From contig JAPLDV010000694.1 of the NCBI GenBank assembly GCA_026391235.1, positions 1 through 5,770 of the forward strand: a stretch of 5,770 bases of DNA. Reading direction: 5' to 3'. Positions 5,714 through 5,770 of this stretch are shown here, one piece after another. How positions within the stretch are numbered: the stretch's first letter is position 1; the number at the start of each line of letters is the position of its first letter. The notes beneath the pieces were generated by a model that saw only the letters and a list, made by a program, of their open reading frames with translations, was not told where the DNA came from and did no database searches. This stretch comes from Bacteroidia bacterium. GTDB lineage: Bacteria; Bacteroidota; Bacteroidia; Bacteroidales; UBA12481. A program made the position numbers and the translations under genes.

Positions 5714-5770
5714 AAGGCTCAAGGCTCAAGGCTCAAGTAAAGAAGTAAGGCTCAAGGCTCAAGGTTCAAG
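5714..5770. repeat. Heptamer tracts (AAGGCTC) upstream of comF, running off the right edge
   Basis: The first block is three perfect AAGGCTC copies (5714-5734). A 12-base interruption, AAGTAAAGAAGT (5735-5746), follows. The second block has two perfect copies and one AAGGTTC variant (5747-5767), then AAG at the window end, so the array may continue. Read in the comF direction the unit is GAGCCTT, and the array covers the region where its leader and promoter should lie. No TAnnTTTG element is visible in these 64 bases. Confidence 0.9.

Noticed and set aside
1..5770. A defence, toxin-antitoxin or mobile system
   Set aside because: No transposase, integrase, nuclease, toxin or phage-type gene is seen, and all five genes fit ordinary chromosomal families.

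Overview
The window looks like chromosomal DNA of a Bacteroidota member, probably of the Bacteroidales/Cytophagales type. The evidence is a surface lipoprotein with a Bacteroidota-style export signal (Cys-Lys-Asp-Glu) and a Fibrobacter-type paralogous (FISUMP) C-terminal domain, an exact TAnnTTTG promoter -7 element (2728-2735), weak or absent Shine-Dalgarno sequences, and short low-copy tandem repeats between genes. No species can be named from the sequence alone.

Layout, left to right. (1) 2-1690, +: a membrane-anchored protein with a TolB-N/FlgO-like periplasmic domain and TPR repeats. Its frame is open to the left edge, so it is probably the C-terminal part of a longer signalling protein. 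(2) 1691-1863: a gap with a long imperfect inverted repeat in front of the next gene. (3) 1864-2577, +: a six-helix Ni/Co-transporter-like (NicO/UreH-type) membrane protein with a His-rich loop. (4) 2578-2762: a gap with six CYGATAC heptamers followed by a Bacteroidota -7 element. (5) 2763-4322, +: a lipoprotein with two PKD domains, an FN3-like domain and a FISUMP domain. (6) 4323-4442: a gap made almost entirely of repeats, namely a nonamer tract, a small hairpin and an exact 15-bp tandem duplication. (7) 4443-5027, +: flavin prenyltransferase UbiX, with a TTG start. (8) 5014-5706, -: a ComF-family phosphoribosyltransferase, convergent with ubiX and overlapping it by 14 bp. (9) 5707-5770: AAGGCTC heptamer repeats directly upstream of comF, continuing to the right edge.

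The genes do not form one obvious pathway. Three of the five encode envelope proteins, and two (ubiX, comF) are housekeeping-type enzymes. I see no complete novel multi-gene system. The least explained signal is the set of unrelated short tandem repeats: three of the four gene-flanking gaps hold one, each with its own unit, and two lie within or next to probable promoter or translation-start regions. Whether they affect expression or are neutral slippage products cannot be decided from one sequence.
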